Shown here one piece after another: positions 1 to 13,823 of a stretch of 64,000 nt of DNA. The position numbers were made by a program, and so were the translations under genes. Every line of letters starts with the position of its first letter. Positions within the stretch are counted from its first letter, which is position 1. Below the pieces are notes generated by a model. The model was given only the letters and a program-made list of their open reading frames with translations, was not told the origin of the DNA and searched no databases. This DNA comes from Crambe crambe. Taxonomy: Eukaryota > Porifera > Demospongiae > Poecilosclerida > Crambeidae. The stretch is from positions 5,735,563 through 5,799,562 of the forward strand of contig OZ004594.1 in assembly GCA_963924555.1 (NCBI GenBank). The letters run 5' to 3'.

Positions 1-342
1 ACTGCTTTGATGTATTCCAGTGAAAGAAATAAGTTGGAAATGGCCAAACTATTACTAGAGAATGGTGCTCAGGTTGACATTCAGGATTATGGTGGGTGGT
101 CTGCTTTGATGATTGTCAGTTTAACGGGACACCTTGAGATTGTAAACTGCTGTTAGACCATGATGCTCAGGTTGATCTACAGCAGAAAGGAGGGGTGGTC
201 TGCTCTGATGATGGCCAGTCAAGGAGGACATTTTGAAGTGACCCAACTGTTGTTGAACAACGGGGCTCAAGTGGACATGCAGGCCATGATGGTGAAAAGT
301 GTGCCCTCTTTGTTGTCAGTCATTTTGGGCATGATCAAGTAG
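1..342 (+). pseudogene. Ankyrin-repeat end, gene copy 1 (cut by window start)
   Basis: Translation shows about three ankyrin repeats with the family signature, for example GGWSALMIVSLTGHLEI and KLLLENGAQVDIQD. The frame shifts near 147-160, where this copy lacks one T present in copy 4 (46490-46530). The second half then reads as GGHFEVTQLLLNNGAQVDMQ before running out. Ankyrin repeats are protein-binding scaffolds. The gene continues leftward out of the window, and its inverted partner at 46319-47489 shows the missing upstream repeats. The broken frame suggests a pseudogene, unless it is a base-call error. ZU5, UPA-like and death-domain exons follow on the same strand. Confidence 0.8.
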
Positions 343-577
343 TTGCACTCCTCTTAAATAATGGGAACTGTTCTCCAACTGTCAAACTTTTGAATAGCAA
401 AGTAAGTATGGATGTATTTCTTGGGTGAACTAGATACACTGGGACATTTTATCTCCTTGCCCCCACCTTTAAAAATCCCCCTGTAGTAGGTATGCTGCTA
501 ATGGTAGCTTATTTATGTGCTGGAGAAGTCTTCGTTATTTTTCTCATGTCATAAGTCTATTTTTCTTTTTTTAACAG

Positions 578-1079
578 GAGTACCCTGGTATAGTGTTTGA
601 TGAATATCCAAAAAATAGCAACTATCACATTGTCCACAGACACGGTGAACTTTGAGTATGTGGGCGTATCTGCATCGATACCAAAGCAAGAGCTGGATCA
701 GGGGAGTCAAATGGAAGTATTCGTTCATCCCTGTGTGACTGGATCCTTCATACTCCCAGATGGTTACAAGCCGGCTAGTCCTGCCTACCTCATGCAACCT
801 ATTACAAAGGGGAAATTGCAAAATAATGTGATAGTGCATATCCAGCACTATGTTAGTCTGGAGAGTAAAGAAGACTGTGAAGACATGGCATTCCTTGTTG
901 CCGGCACCACCCCCAAGTACAGAGAATCCAACCCAGTTTGTGCCTTTCGAAAGATAGAGGGAGAAGATGGTGCCTTCAATGTGGGAGACAGATTTGGAAC
1001 ATTTGCTCTCAAGTCTTTCAATTTAATACAAGTGGTTAGGAGGATCAATATATCTGATGTAGAGAGGTATTTAATGTGA
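578..1079 (+). pseudogene. ZU5 domain exon, gene copy 1
   Basis: An acceptor (TTAACAG) precedes the exon at 578. The translation contains the ZU5 core: SQMEVFVHPCVTGSFILPDG, then YKPASPAYL, GKLQNNVIVHI, and a C-terminal GDRFGTFALKSF. ZU5 domains occur in ankyrins, UNC5 receptors and PIDD, and in PIDD the ZU5 region supports autoprocessing; no HFS autocleavage motif is visible here. Copy 2 (16458) reads VFDENPTITLSTDTV without interruption, whereas copy 1 has 10 extra bases near 612-623, so its first codons and the rest lie in different frames. Conversely copy 2 is frameshifted further on. The domain call is firm; whether this copy can be translated is doubtful. Confidence 0.72.
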
Positions 1080-1443
1080 TGATAAAGGAGTAGTGTCACT
1101 ATGCCTTTGATTTTATAATGTACTGCTTTTTTTAAGCATCGAATTGTGTCTGATCCATGTACTCTGCTGCATTGAATCATAATACAGTGTTTCAATAGAG
1201 GCAGTGTACATAGTCAGGAACAGTGCTTCATTAAATGAATATTGTTACGTGACTAATAATAATAATTGCCCAATAACATATTTATTGTGAACAGAAAAAA
1301 TTCTCTACTCGGTGAGATCTCTTCGCATTACTAACACAGGTCTTCATGCAGTAGCAGTATTTCATGCTTGTTTGAACCACCCTGTCTACCTGAAGGTAGT
1401 TATGCATGTAATGGTTTATTTATGACCATGATAATTGTTGTAG

Positions 1444-1890
1444 TACTGTGATGACATCATAGCCAGTCATCAGCCCCAACAAATCTCCAACGAGAAAGGA
1501 ATTACTGGAGAGATGGCACTTGGTGATACCGACATTATTCTGGAGACGACAGATGATCAAGGATGGGATATAAAAGAGTCAAGTATGTTAATGTAATGTG
1601 GATAATCATGAAAGAAAATTTCAAAGCTCTATTATTCATAAGACTGTCGCAGGACCATTCCATAGCAAGATCTGTGAATAGCATACCTGAGCATTATAAT
1701 ATGGAATACAATTTAAAAGATTAATTATTATTATTATAGATCACAAAGAAGAGCGTTCACCTTCCTGAAGAGGACATTGTCACCTTTAGCAATTATTCTC
1801 CAAGCATTACAATTACTGGACATAAAACTTCTTCTACCTCCTTGGCTTGTGTGGTTACACACTACATGACCTTCATGAACATGAATACAG
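1444..1890 (+). pseudogene. UPA-like domain exons, gene copy 1
   Basis: Two exons lie at 1444-1582 (after TTGTAG, before GTATGT) and about 1740-1890. The first reads MALGDTDIILETTDDQGWDI and the second ITKKSVHLPEEDIVTF. Position between ZU5 and death domains fits the UPA domain of UNC5, PIDD and ankyrins; the call rests on position plus weak similarity. The second exon of copy 2 continues with PPELHVIGMDEECSFSLSV, but copy 1 has lost about 210 bp here. It is joined instead to sequence that is intronic in copy 2, and a stop follows at 1889-1891. This deletion is shared with A' (copy 4). Confidence 0.55.
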
Positions 1891-1894
1891 GGTA

Positions 1895-2450
1895 GGTCAT
1901 CCGCGATCTCGTTTGTACACATGCACAGTACACCCATTATCGATATCCAATGGGCGTTTGGCAGGCATTGATGCGGAGTCTGCTGCTAATTAATAACTAG
2001 CTGCGGGTGATATCATGTGAATACAGGGTACAGTGAATTGCAAGTTGGTAGTCCAATATAAGATGTAAACTTGAGGCTGTTCCTGAATAGATGTGTGGCT
2101 TTTCCTCAATATATGCAAGTTTTTATTGCAGTCAATTTGTGCTTTTTACATTTACACACTTAGGACCCAGCCTTTTGTCCTTTGTAGAGAGGTTGTCCTC
2201 TTTTGGAAGTTATTTTGTATAGAGTGTATGCTCGTCATCTATTAATAAGAGGTTTAGTCTCTTTCATAATGTCCTTCATTGGAAGTTCCACTCTAAGACT
2301 TGTAATTTTATAGCCTATCATTCTGAATGCTACCAAAAAGAATCCTTTTTAAGAACTTGATAGAAAATACTGATGACAGTGAGCTCAGTAAGTGGTCCAC
2401 GGTGACTTAATAATGTGAGGTAAATGTTCTGTACCTGCATATTATCATGC
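1895..2450. other. Non-coding stretch, partly unlike other copies
   Basis: No coding signal is visible. It holds about 110 bp (near 1900-2010) absent from arm B', flanked by the repeated phrase TGAATACAGGGTA. The rest is intron-like and recurs in A' at about 44200-44760. Confidence 0.5.
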
Positions 2451-2452
2451 AG

Positions 2453-2701
2453 ATCCTGATGATCATGGAGATGTGTTGGACTCAGTAGAGACTCTTTCTG
2501 CTCAGTGGAAGCGACTTTGTACTAAATTACGACTGCAGGGAACTGCACTGAGCAAATGACTACCCGAAAGATAGTATGATGTGTCTGGATCTTGCCTTGA
2601 TGGAGTGGCTGAAAATGAACTATAACCATCAGAAGTATGGGAGACCAACCTGGAAGAGATTGGCTAAGGCTGTGGGAGAGCTGGACTATAGACTCTTTAA
2701 A
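2453..2701 (+). pseudogene. First death-domain exon, gene copy 1 (frameshifted)
   Basis: The exon follows ATGCAG and ends at GTAAGG. It encodes a death-domain fold: DPDDHGDVLDSVETLSAQWK, helix KLRLQGTALSK, then in another frame MMCLDLALMEWLKMNYN and YGRPTWKRLAKAVGELDYRL. The W-x-x-L and RPTW-K-x-L signatures are typical of death domains, which self-associate in apoptotic and NF-kB signalling complexes. An 11-base deletion near 2558 (compared with FQQDYP in copy 2) shifts the frame and yields a stop. The same deletion occurs in A' (copy 4). Copies 2 and 3 lack this deletion but carry a TGA where copy 1 has CGA (the R of QWKR). Confidence 0.8.
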
Positions 2702-2859
2702 GTAAGGGAGGGGCTTGGAATGGGGGGATACATTGTCCATTTATTTTTAGAGCAATCTCCTTTCTCATCACTACCTCTATCTTCTGTATCTCTTCTGCTT
2801 CCACCATCAGTTCCTGCACAAAGACTACCAGGTAAGTCAGAGATGCAGTTTTGATGATT

Positions 2860-3137
2860 TTTTCCCCCTTCTTCTTAATAGAGAGCTTACGTCAGTAATG
2901 CATTCTCTTATCTGACATTTAACAATAATAATAAACACTGGCTTGGTGGACAGACAAATTATGATAAGCATGGAGCCATGGGATCTATTCCTACTCTTAT
3001 TATGACCATAATGTTATCCTGATAAGTGTTATAGGGCAGTTTAGGGAATTGGTTGTTGGAAACATGCTCAAATCAGAGTCCACTGAGTAATATTGGTTTT
3101 TCCTCCTCTTTTTGAGAATACCACATTAGCAACATAT
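2860..3137. other. Intron, nothing recognised
   Basis: Lies between the two death-domain exons. It is the counterpart of 19390-19640 in B'. Short low-complexity runs only. Confidence 0.4.
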
Positions 3138-3598
3138 GTGTATTATTGGCCACTTGTTAATTTAGCGAATTTAGCGAGTAGGCCTTTATTTGCTAATATA
3201 AGCACGGGCTAATAATAAAATTTCGTATAATTAGAAGTAATATTGAACAAAAACAGTGCTAGCTGTTTGAGTGTCCTGGCGGAGTTAGCTAGCTAGCTAG
3301 ATTGCTATTGTCTTCATCAGTGTCTGTTTCAGATACTTCTGATTTCATGGACTCAAGAAGCAGTAGGGTGGAAAAAGGCAGGAAGCAGAAGATCCTTTTT
3401 GTTCAATCTACAAAAAACTAACTCTCCAATGATAGTTACTGACACAATAATGTTCATGCCTGATATTCTTGAAGCAACTTCGTACGAAACTATACATTTA
3501 AAAATAGCTATTACAAAGCTCAAAATAGCTAAAACTAATACCCGCTAAATACAGTATCCCCTTAAAACACTAAAATTAGTAGCCGCCGATAATACCCA
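3138..3598. mobile_element. Small inverted-repeat element in A, absent from B'
   Basis: About 460 bp interrupts sequence that is continuous in B' near 19660. Ends are inverted: GTGTATTATTGGCCAC at the left and, read inward from the right, GGGTATTATCGGCGGCTAC. The A' copy begins GGGTATTATTGG. Inside are repeated phrases with TTAGCG and AATAGCT. No coding capacity. It occurs in both A and A', so it inserted before that duplication and after A and B' separated. Confidence 0.7.
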
Positions 3599-3820
3599 CC
3601 TTAAGGTACATTATAGAGTTTGCATTATTATTCCTATGATGTGGTTGGTGCAGAGTAAAATGACTTTGTGCATGTCATGTAGATAATATCTTGCTGGAAC
3701 TTGTGGATCAGAGTTTGCTAAGCGAGTGCAACTGTAATTATGACCTTGAAACTCCCATATAAATTTGTCTATCCATTTAGCAGCACCTACGAAATTACCA
3801 AAACAATCACTTTTACCTAA

Positions 3821-3984
3821 TGTCTATTTACATTCACTTGATCCTGTGATCGTTCACTATATCTTCTGTTTAAGACACCAGCAGAGAGCTGATCACCCAC
3901 TCTATGAGCTGGTTGTTTTGTTGTTTTATTGTTTTTTTAGCAGTTATAATAAATTATCAAGGGATCAAGTGAATGCAAATAGGC
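3821..3984. mobile_element. MITE-like element with GATCA ends (copy in A)
   Basis: Ends are inverted: TCTATTTACATTCACTTGAT at the left and ATCAAGTGAATGCAAATAGG at the right. The interior holds GAGCTGATCACCCACTCT. Related copies lie at 7749-7940, 12487-12677, 19863-20053, 24600-24791 and 42630-42796. Length is about 165-190 bp with no coding capacity. Confidence 0.75.
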
Positions 3985-4077
3985 TTTAGTGGTTATTCCT
4001 TATTAAGAACAACATATTTTTTTCCACAAAGAATCGTTGTTTTTTTTCCTTCATATACGTATTTTGTTCTATTTTAG

Positions 4078-4767
4078 CACCTGAGGATTATGGAGAAGTG
4101 TTCAATTCAATTGAAAGCCTTTCTGCTCAATGGAGGCAATTATTTACTAAGCTACATTTAAAAGGGTCTGCATTGGACAGGATCCAGCAAAACCACCCCA
4201 GGGATAGTGCAATGTGTCTCAACATGGCCATGATGGAATGGCTCAAACTAAACTACAACTATCACAGGTAAAGAGAAAAAATTGGGAAAGGAGGTAGTTA
4301 ATTTCATAGACATGCATAAAAATATCAATACATGTAGTTATTAAAGCTAGCCTTTTCTACGAAGGCTGAGGTCACCTTGAAAGTTGGTATCCTAGTAGGC
4401 AAAATAGAGCCTTTGTGAGTGCATGTCTGTAGTGTGTGGATGATGACCTGAAATAGATTCTTCATGCAGTTTCTTTGTGCTGCTGCAGCATTTAGAAAAC
4501 GCTATCCCTAGGTGTTTGGCATTAGGATTATTTCTACGACTAGACATCCAATTATGTATGGTGTCCTTGGGGTTCTGAGGTTAGATCAGTCAGACCAGAC
4601 TCAAGTTGCAAAAGGCCTGTGGGTACAAATTGAATCCACTTGCTAATCGTGTTCATTAGTTGCTTATACATACGCACATAGGTATGGGAGACCAAGCTGG
4701 AAGAAATTAGTAAAGGCTGTAAAGGATATTAATTATGCACTTTTTGAAACTATCGCTACAAAACAAA
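4078..4767 (+). CDS. Second death domain, gene copy 1 (two exons)
   Basis: Exon 4078-4267 (after TTTTAG, before GTAAAG) encodes APEDYGEVFNSIESLSAQWR, then LHLKGSALDRIQQNHPRDSA and MAMMEWLKLNYNYH. Exon 4682-4767 (after CATAG) encodes YGRPSWKKLVKAVKDINYAL. Together they form a complete six-helix death domain of about 95 residues, with the W-R-Q-L and RPSWKKL signatures. No lesion is seen, unlike copies 2 and 3, where four extra bases near the end of the first exon shift the frame. Death domains recruit other death-domain proteins in cytosolic signalling complexes. The intron of about 410 bp has nothing else recognised. The domain is intact, but upstream exons of this copy are broken. Confidence 0.75.
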
Positions 4768-5329
4768 GTAAGTTTTTATAATGCAAGTTTATTAATTTCC
4801 TTTTTTTCCCTGTTATACCAGCCTGCAAAGTTATGTAACGATTCTGCTGTACCACTATTTGCTGTATGTGATTGAAAGTTATTGTTTATGTGAAATTGGA
4901 TCCCAGATGTCAAAATTATATTTTGTAGCCAATGGAATAACCTTTAATAAATAGCTGCTTGGGAGAGGAGTGGTGGCGAAGCTAACCTATTTGTATGGTA
5001 ACCTTAGGTGGGGGGTGGGGCAGACCTGTAACACTATAGCCATCCAACTAGCCTTGAAAGTTAGCTTCTTCTTTTTCTTCAGACCCTCCCTCTCTCAAAC
5101 ACACTCCATGCGATGACACTTCAGTTTGACATAGGTGCAAAAGTATTAAGTTATCAACTAGGGATGCAAAGCATTGTGGGGCAAGCGCACATGCTCAGTT
5201 TACCCAAGGTCATCACGGAAAGAAACTACAATGTTAGGATGGACGTACAATATAAATATTTATACGTATAAAGGTGAAAGGTCATCATCACTAGTGTGGG
5301 GATACCCCCATTACAGTGTCTTAACTAAT

Positions 5330-5371
5330 CATAGATATTATGGGAAGGCCAAGCTGGAAGAAACTCTCCCC
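5330..5371 (+). pseudogene. Third death-domain remnant (last exon only)
   Basis: A short stretch reads MGRPSWKK-like (TATGGGAAGGCCAAGCTGG) after TCATAG, similar to the second exon of the other death domains. The matching first exon is not found. In A a run of about 20 C follows directly. In B' the same exon start (21520) runs into leucyl-tRNA synthetase sequence, so this is the point where the two copy types part. Confidence 0.5.
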
Positions 5372-5593
5372 TCCCCCCCCCCCCCCCCCCCCCACCCCAC
5401 TTACAATGAAAGCCAGCTGCCACACACACACACAAAGCTTCCTGGGTATGGCATTATTACTGTGCAGATTCCAAATAGGTCAACTATATCCCTTAGTGAG
5501 TGTGTCATTATAATCAGCATACAAGTTGCTACAGACATCATTCGACATTTAGAAGACAAGTGTCTTATACGTAGCTACATAGCTAGCACTAAC

Positions 5594-6394
5594 ATGCATC
5601 AAACTGCTGTAATGCTTCTTTGGCTGTTGGCCACTACTTCCTGGTGCAAACCAACGATTAGAGTGAACTCAAGGGATCATGATACACCATTTGGAAATCG
5701 CATTGCACATCAGAAAGTGAGCTGAGTTGAATGATGATTTAGTACATGATTGCAGCATTTCAAATAAATGGGAAAGGAGCCATTTCTGCATGGGTGGATT
5801 CATTGAAATGAGATGGGGAGTTTTTGTCCAATGCCATTTTAGTAACCAGTGTGTTTGAATTTAAGACAACCTTGACATAATTCTATAGGATGCGTTTCCT
5901 CTCATGGAAGTTGATGATGATCTTCCTAAACTTGACTCGATATAATAGCAATGGAAAATACTTTGAGGGTGATTTGGCCATCAGCAGAGAGCTGATAAAA
6001 GCATACTACGAGGAGCCAGTAAATGCTGAAGTAAGTTCACTACATAATTATGATTGTAGAGCCTGGGAACGAGGCTAATCATGTACATCGCTTGTCATTC
6101 ACCTTTTAGCATACATACCTACATACCATGTAGAACAAGAAAGGTGTTTTAAGCATAAAGAAGTGCAATAATAGACTGGAACCTTTTTATAACCATTTAG
6201 ATTTCCACAACTCCAGTACAAGAGTCTCTATGCTGGCTGATAGTCTTGTGTGTACCCCACTGTATTGGTGTAGCGACCTTTGCCATCTGAACGAAATACC
6301 AGAGTATCTTCTCCAGCATGTTCTGTTTCTTGGAAGTCAAACAAGTCTTCTCGCTCCACTCTCTGATTGCTACTTTGATCTTTCCTGCTGTAGA
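5594..6394 (+). pseudogene. Astacin-like protease, 5' exons (copy in A), exon 3 inverted
   Basis: Exon 1 (5594-5716) starts at ATG and encodes a signal peptide (MHQTAVMLLWLLATTSWC), so the product would be secreted. Exon 2 (5889-6031) holds the propeptide, including KYFEGDLAISRELIKAYYEE; the FxGD motif is the aspartate switch that keeps astacin zymogens inactive. A missing base before YNSNGKYFEGD breaks this exon (two stops follow in the original frame). The next catalytic exon (6243-6394) is on the opposite strand: read on -, it gives IKVAIREWSEKTCLT and, after a one-base shift, LVFRSDGKGCYTN. The zinc-binding part is not in this arm. Broken by frameshifts and an inversion. Confidence 0.72.
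6058..6078. repeat. Solo end of the helicase-fragment element
   Basis: The phrase GCCTGGGAACGAGGCTA matches the terminal inverted repeat of the 39604-40386 element. Its mirror lies at 40522-40542. Confidence 0.5.
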
Positions 6395-6403
6395 GTCGTT
6401 CAC

Positions 6404-6910
6404 ACTGCAGTCGACTTGGTTGCAGAATGATGGATCATCAGTGTTGATGAGTGCAAGTGCAAATGGGAATGTGGATGCTGCTAGAAAATGGGTGCTCAAA
6501 AGGAGACCTATCAACTGTTTAGTATGCAGCTATACAGAATAAGAGCAAAGCTATTGGAAATGGTGCTCAGGTCGATCAACTATTTAACAGAAATGGATTC
6601 CCTCCTTTGATGTCGGCAAGCTATGATGGATACGCTGAAGTGGTTGATGTCAGTGGCGCTACTAAATATCGACTTGCAGGATAAAGATGGGTGGAGTGCT
6701 GTATTCCTTGCCAGTAGACATGAGTGGTCAACTTGCTTCTCGATAGCATGCTCATTCACCTGCAGGAAAATGAAGGGAAATCGGCTATATTCCTTGCATG
6801 TGAAGAAGAGCACATCACATGGACAGTGTATAACATTGATTTGTTCTTCAGTTCTGCCACAAAAGTCACTTTACACTACATAATAATTATGGTCAATGTT
6901 AGCTAGTCGT
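6404..6910 (+). pseudogene. Degenerate ankyrin repeats at outer end of arm B
   Basis: Reading on + gives GSSVLMSASANGNVDAARKW, NGFPPLMSASYDGYAEVVD and DLQDKDGWSAVFLAS: ankyrin repeat pieces separated by frameshifts and stops. The mirror on - is at 25630-26136, where the repeats continue to about 26330. On the left this sequence is cut abruptly against the inverted astacin exon at 6403, marking a rearrangement junction. Confidence 0.65.
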
Positions 6911-6964
6911 TTTGTTATTAGTGCCTTTTTATAATAAATTGATGTCTGCACAAACAAGAATGGC

Positions 6965-7745
6965 ATGAGAGTTATCAAAGAAACAAGACTCCTCTGCTGC
7001 CTCAACTGTCAATTAGAGGGCTTTTTCCAACAATTAATTATAATGCTAAGCCCCAAACCCCTCCTCTCTCCCTTAGTGTCATGGCAATTGATGAATTTTG
7101 AAGACGATAGAAGTCATAGAATGCTGTTTTTTTATGAAGCCCCATTATACATCGAATGTGTCACTGAAAATTAGGAGTGAAACCTGAAGGAAACTTGATA
7201 AGGAAATTCATAGAATATACGAAGGCACGGCATGTTTCATCGTTTTCGCCATGCCCTTGCATATCCTACAAAAAATACACTGTGTTTCCTTCAAGTTTCT
7301 CAGGGATCTCATAGTGTGTGGAACTTTGTGAACACAATTCAATTCTCTAACTAATGGGGATACATGAAGTATTATTGATCACACAGCTGTAATAACAGTC
7401 TAGTTCCTTTAGCTATATAGTTGCTGTGCACACATAGGTTCCAACATATGGTCTATGGTGCACATCACTCTACCAAGACTTACGTAGCCATTGAAATATT
7501 GATAAAGGTGAGATGAGACAAAATTGATTTTCCAAAGCTGGGTAATACATCATTTGGCAAAATTAATAACTCGACCATGAGGTGCCACATATATTTTAGT
7601 GGAACTCATATCACTGTTGCAAAGCATTATCCTGTTCAAGAGCAACAGCTTCACTTTGCAGGGATTCACGATTCACGGGATCACACATTTCTGACGGGAT
7701 CCCTTTCTGACCCCATTAACCTGCATGATGATACATAATATTATC
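6965..7745. other. Non-coding stretch in arm B
   Basis: No supported gene. It contains an imperfect inverted repeat near 7180-7320, where the phrase CTGAAGGAAACTTGATAAGG is echoed by CCTTCAAGTTTCTCAGGGA around the phrase GAAGGCACGGCATG. The mirror is at 24795-25575. Confidence 0.4.
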
Positions 7746-7748
7746 ACA

Positions 7749-7940
7749 CTCATCTATTTGCGTTCACCTGATACTGTGATCACCATAACTATAACTGCTA
7801 TAACGTTCTCAATTCTTAACCAAATTTAAAATTTCAAAACTAGCTCATAGAGTGGGTGATCAGCTCTCTGCTGGTATTATAAACGGTCAAGAACTGAGAA
7901 AGTTAGAACCGATAAATATAGCGAATGATCAAGGGACCAC
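7749..7940. mobile_element. MITE-like element with GATCA ends (outer copy, arm B)
   Basis: Same family as 3821-3984. It holds TCATAGAGTGGGTGATCAGC and has inverted ends around TTGCGTTCACCTGATACTGT and the reverse complement of the other copies' start. Mirror at 24600-24791. Confidence 0.65.
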
Positions 7941-8002
7941 TTTAGTACTGATCCCTCACTTTCTTTGTTTGACACAATTCTATCAGCCTATACATTAATA
8001 CA

Positions 8003-10990
<2,988 letters not shown>

Positions 10991-11687
10991 GTTTCTTCCA
11001 GTTTGGCCTTCCCATATACCTACGATTAGTTAAGATACTGTAATGGGGGTACAAAGATTATGATGACAAGGGTCAGCCTAATGGTAATCTAGATCCACAC
11101 ACTAGTGATGATGACCTTTCGCCTTCATAATTATTATGCAAATGTTTATAAATATTTATATTGTACGTCCATCCTAACATTGTAGTTCCTTTCCGTGATG
11201 ACCTTGGGTAAACTTAGCACGTGCGCTTGCCCCACAATCCTAGTTGATAACTTAATACTTTTGCACCTTTGTCAAACTGAAGTGTCATCGCATGGAGTGT
11301 GCTTGAGAGAGGGAGGGTCTGAAGAAAAAGAAGAAGCTAACTTTCGAGGCTAGGGAGAGAAGTTGGATGGCTATAGTGTTACAGGTCTGCCCCACCCCCC
11401 ACCTAAGGTTACCATACAAATAGGTACGCTATGTTAGCTTCACCACCATTCCTCTCCCAAGCAGCTATTTATTAAAGGTTATTCCATTGGCTACAAAATA
11501 TAATTTTGATATCTGGGATCCAATTTCACATAAACAAATAATTTTCAATCACATACAGTGAACAGTGGTACAAAATTCAGAGGGTCAATTCCAATAATAG
11601 TTATAGCAGAATCGTTACATAACTTTGCAGGCTGGTATAAAAAAAGGAAAATTAATAAACTTGCATTCTTGCATTATAAAAACTTAC

Positions 11688-12401
11688 TTTGTTTTGTAGC
11701 GATACTTTCGAAAAGTGCATAATTAATATCCTTCACAGCCTCAGCTAATTTCTTCCAGCTTGGCCTCCCATACCTATGTGCGTATCTATAAGCAATTAAT
11801 GAACACGATTAGTGTGGATTCAGTTTGCTTGTCTAGGAACCCACAGGCCTTTTGCAACTCGAGTCTGGTCTGACTGATCTAACCTCAGAACCCCAAGGAC
11901 ACCATACGTAATTGGATGTCTAGTCGTAGAAATAATCCTAATGCCAAACACCTAGGGATAGCGTTTTCTAAATGCTGCAGCAGCATAAAGAAACTGAACA
12001 AGAAACCATGAAGAATCTATTTCAGGTCATCGTCCATACGCTACACACATGCACTCACAAAGGCTCTATTTTTTAAACAAAGCCTACTAGGATACCAACT
12101 TTCAAGGTGACCTCGGCCTTTGTAATAACTACAATAGCAGGTTGTATTGATATTTTCGTGCAGGTCTATGAAATTAACTACCTCCTTTCCCAAATTTTTC
12201 TCTTTACCTGTGATAGTTGTAGTTTACATAGCTTGAGCCATTCCATCATGGCCATATTGAGACACATTGCACTATCCCTGGGGTGGTTTTGCTGGATCCT
12301 GTCCAATGCAGACCCTTTTAAATGTAGCTTAGTAAATAATTGCCTCCATTGAGCAGAAAGGCTTTCAATTGAATTGAACACTTCTCCATAATCATCAGGT
12401 G
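11688..12401 (-). pseudogene. Second death domain, gene copy 3
   Basis: Mirror of 20139-20852. The exon at 12208-12401 encodes APDDYGEVFNSIESLSAQWR and the exon at 11688-11773 encodes YGRPSWKKLAEAVKDINYAL. Relative to copy 1, four extra bases near the end of the first exon shift the frame (LKLCKLQLSQ instead of LKLNYNYHR), so the two parts would not join in frame across the splice site. Confidence 0.72.
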
Positions 12402-12486
12402 CTAAAACAGAACAAAATATATGAGGGGAAAAATGATTCTTAGTGGGGAAAAAAATCAGTGTTCTTAATAAGGAACAACTACTAAA

Positions 12487-12677
12487 GCCTATTTGCATTC
12501 ACTTGATCCCTTGATCATTTATTATAACTGCTATAACTTTAACCAAAAAAACAAAAAAAACAACAAAAAAACAAAAAAAAACAAGAGTGGGTGATCTGGT
12601 ATCTTAAACATGAAAATTGAGAAAGTTAGAGCAGATATAGTGAATGATCAAGGGATCATGTGAATGTAAATAGATGT
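12487..12677. mobile_element. MITE-like element with GATCA ends (inner copy, arm B)
   Basis: Inverted ends CCTATTTGCATTCACTTGAT and ATCATGTGAATGTAAATAGA. The centre is an A/C-rich run (about 12540-12582). Same family as 3821-3984; mirror at 19863-20053. Confidence 0.75.
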
Positions 12678-13329
12678 TAGGTAAAAATGATTCTTTTGGT
12701 AATTTCGCAGGTGCTGTTAAATGGATAGACTAATTTATATGGGAGTTCCAAGGTCATATTTACAGTTGCACTCACTTAGCAAACTCTGATCCGTAAGTTC
12801 CAGCAAGATATTATCTACGTGAAATGCACAAACTCATTTTACTCTGCACCAACCACATTATAGGAATAATAATGCAAGCTGTATATGTATGTTGCTAATG
12901 TGGTATCCTCAAAAAGAGGAGGAAAAATCAGTTTTACTCTGAGTTTATTCTCTTATCTACCAGTATTCCAGAGACATTTAACAATTATTATTAAACACTG
13001 GCTGACAAATTATGAGCCTATTACATAAGCATGGAGCCATGGGATCTATTCCTAAAGTATCTACTCTTATTATGAGCATAATGATATCCTGATAAGTGTT
13101 ATAGGGTCCCAGAATTGTTGTAAGAAGAAGCAAAAAATAAAAAAATAAAAAATAAAAATCATTGATACTGCATCTGACTTACCTGGCAGTCTTTGTGCAG
13201 GAACTGATGGTGGAAGCAGAAGAGATACAGAAGATAGAAGCAGTGATGAGAAAGGAGATTGCTCTAAAATAATTATTAATGGCATTAGCACACAAATTTA
13301 TTCATATCCCCCCCCCCCCCCATTCCAAC

Positions 13330-13611
13330 CCCCCTTACTTTGGTGCTTCTTGATGATTTGTTTAAAAAGTCTATAGTCCAGCTCTCCCACAGCCTTAGCC
13401 AACCTCTTCCAAGTTGGTCTCCCATACTTCTGATGGTTATAGTTCATTTTCAGCCACTCCATCAAGGCAAGATCCAGACACATCATGCTATCTTTCGGGT
13501 AGTCCTGCTGGAATTTGTTCAGTGCAGTTCCCTGCAGTCGTAATTTAGTACGAAGTCACTTCCACTGAGCAGAAAGAGTCTCTACTGAGTCCAACACATC
13601 TCCATGATCAG
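13330..13611 (-). pseudogene. First death-domain exon, gene copy 3
   Basis: Mirror of 18932-19210. It reads MMCLDLALMEWLKMNYNHQ, then YGRPTWKRLAKAVGELDYRL and FKQIIKKHQS before the splice donor. The 11 bases missing from copy 1 are present, but a TGA interrupts the QWK-R-L stretch. One base difference from B' changes the residue after YRL from L to F, so the two arms are not perfectly identical here. Confidence 0.75.
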
Positions 13612-13823
13612 GATCTGCATAATAATATGCAGGTACAGAACATTTACCTCACATTATTAAGTCACCGTGGACCACTTACTGAGCTCACTGTCATCAGTAT
13701 TTTCTATCAAGTTCTCATCTACACATAAAAGGAGACAGTAAATTTTAAGATGACCACAATTCTTACCTTGAATTTAAGTATGTACAGGACTCATGGTCAT
13801 TGCACCTGTTATTACAGATATTA

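Larger units (their letters stand above)
1..6403. repeat. Inverted-repeat arm A (partner A')
   Basis: Nearly the whole segment recurs as its reverse complement at 39447-46661. Paired positions add up to about 46660 at the outer end and drift lower inward because of indels. Gene content is identical: ankyrin end, ZU5, UPA-like, death domains, astacin exons. Small differences separate the arms: A lacks 9 bp near 1068, lacks one base near 147 in the ankyrin region, and lacks the 783-bp helicase-fragment element found in A'. Homology stops at the junction with arm B near 6403. Confidence 0.9.

Noticed and set aside
5174-5725. A 183-residue open frame covering the end of arm A
   Set aside because: It runs through an intron-like region, a C-run and the real astacin signal exon, and codes a poly-proline artefact in the middle. 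Only 5594-5716 has support.
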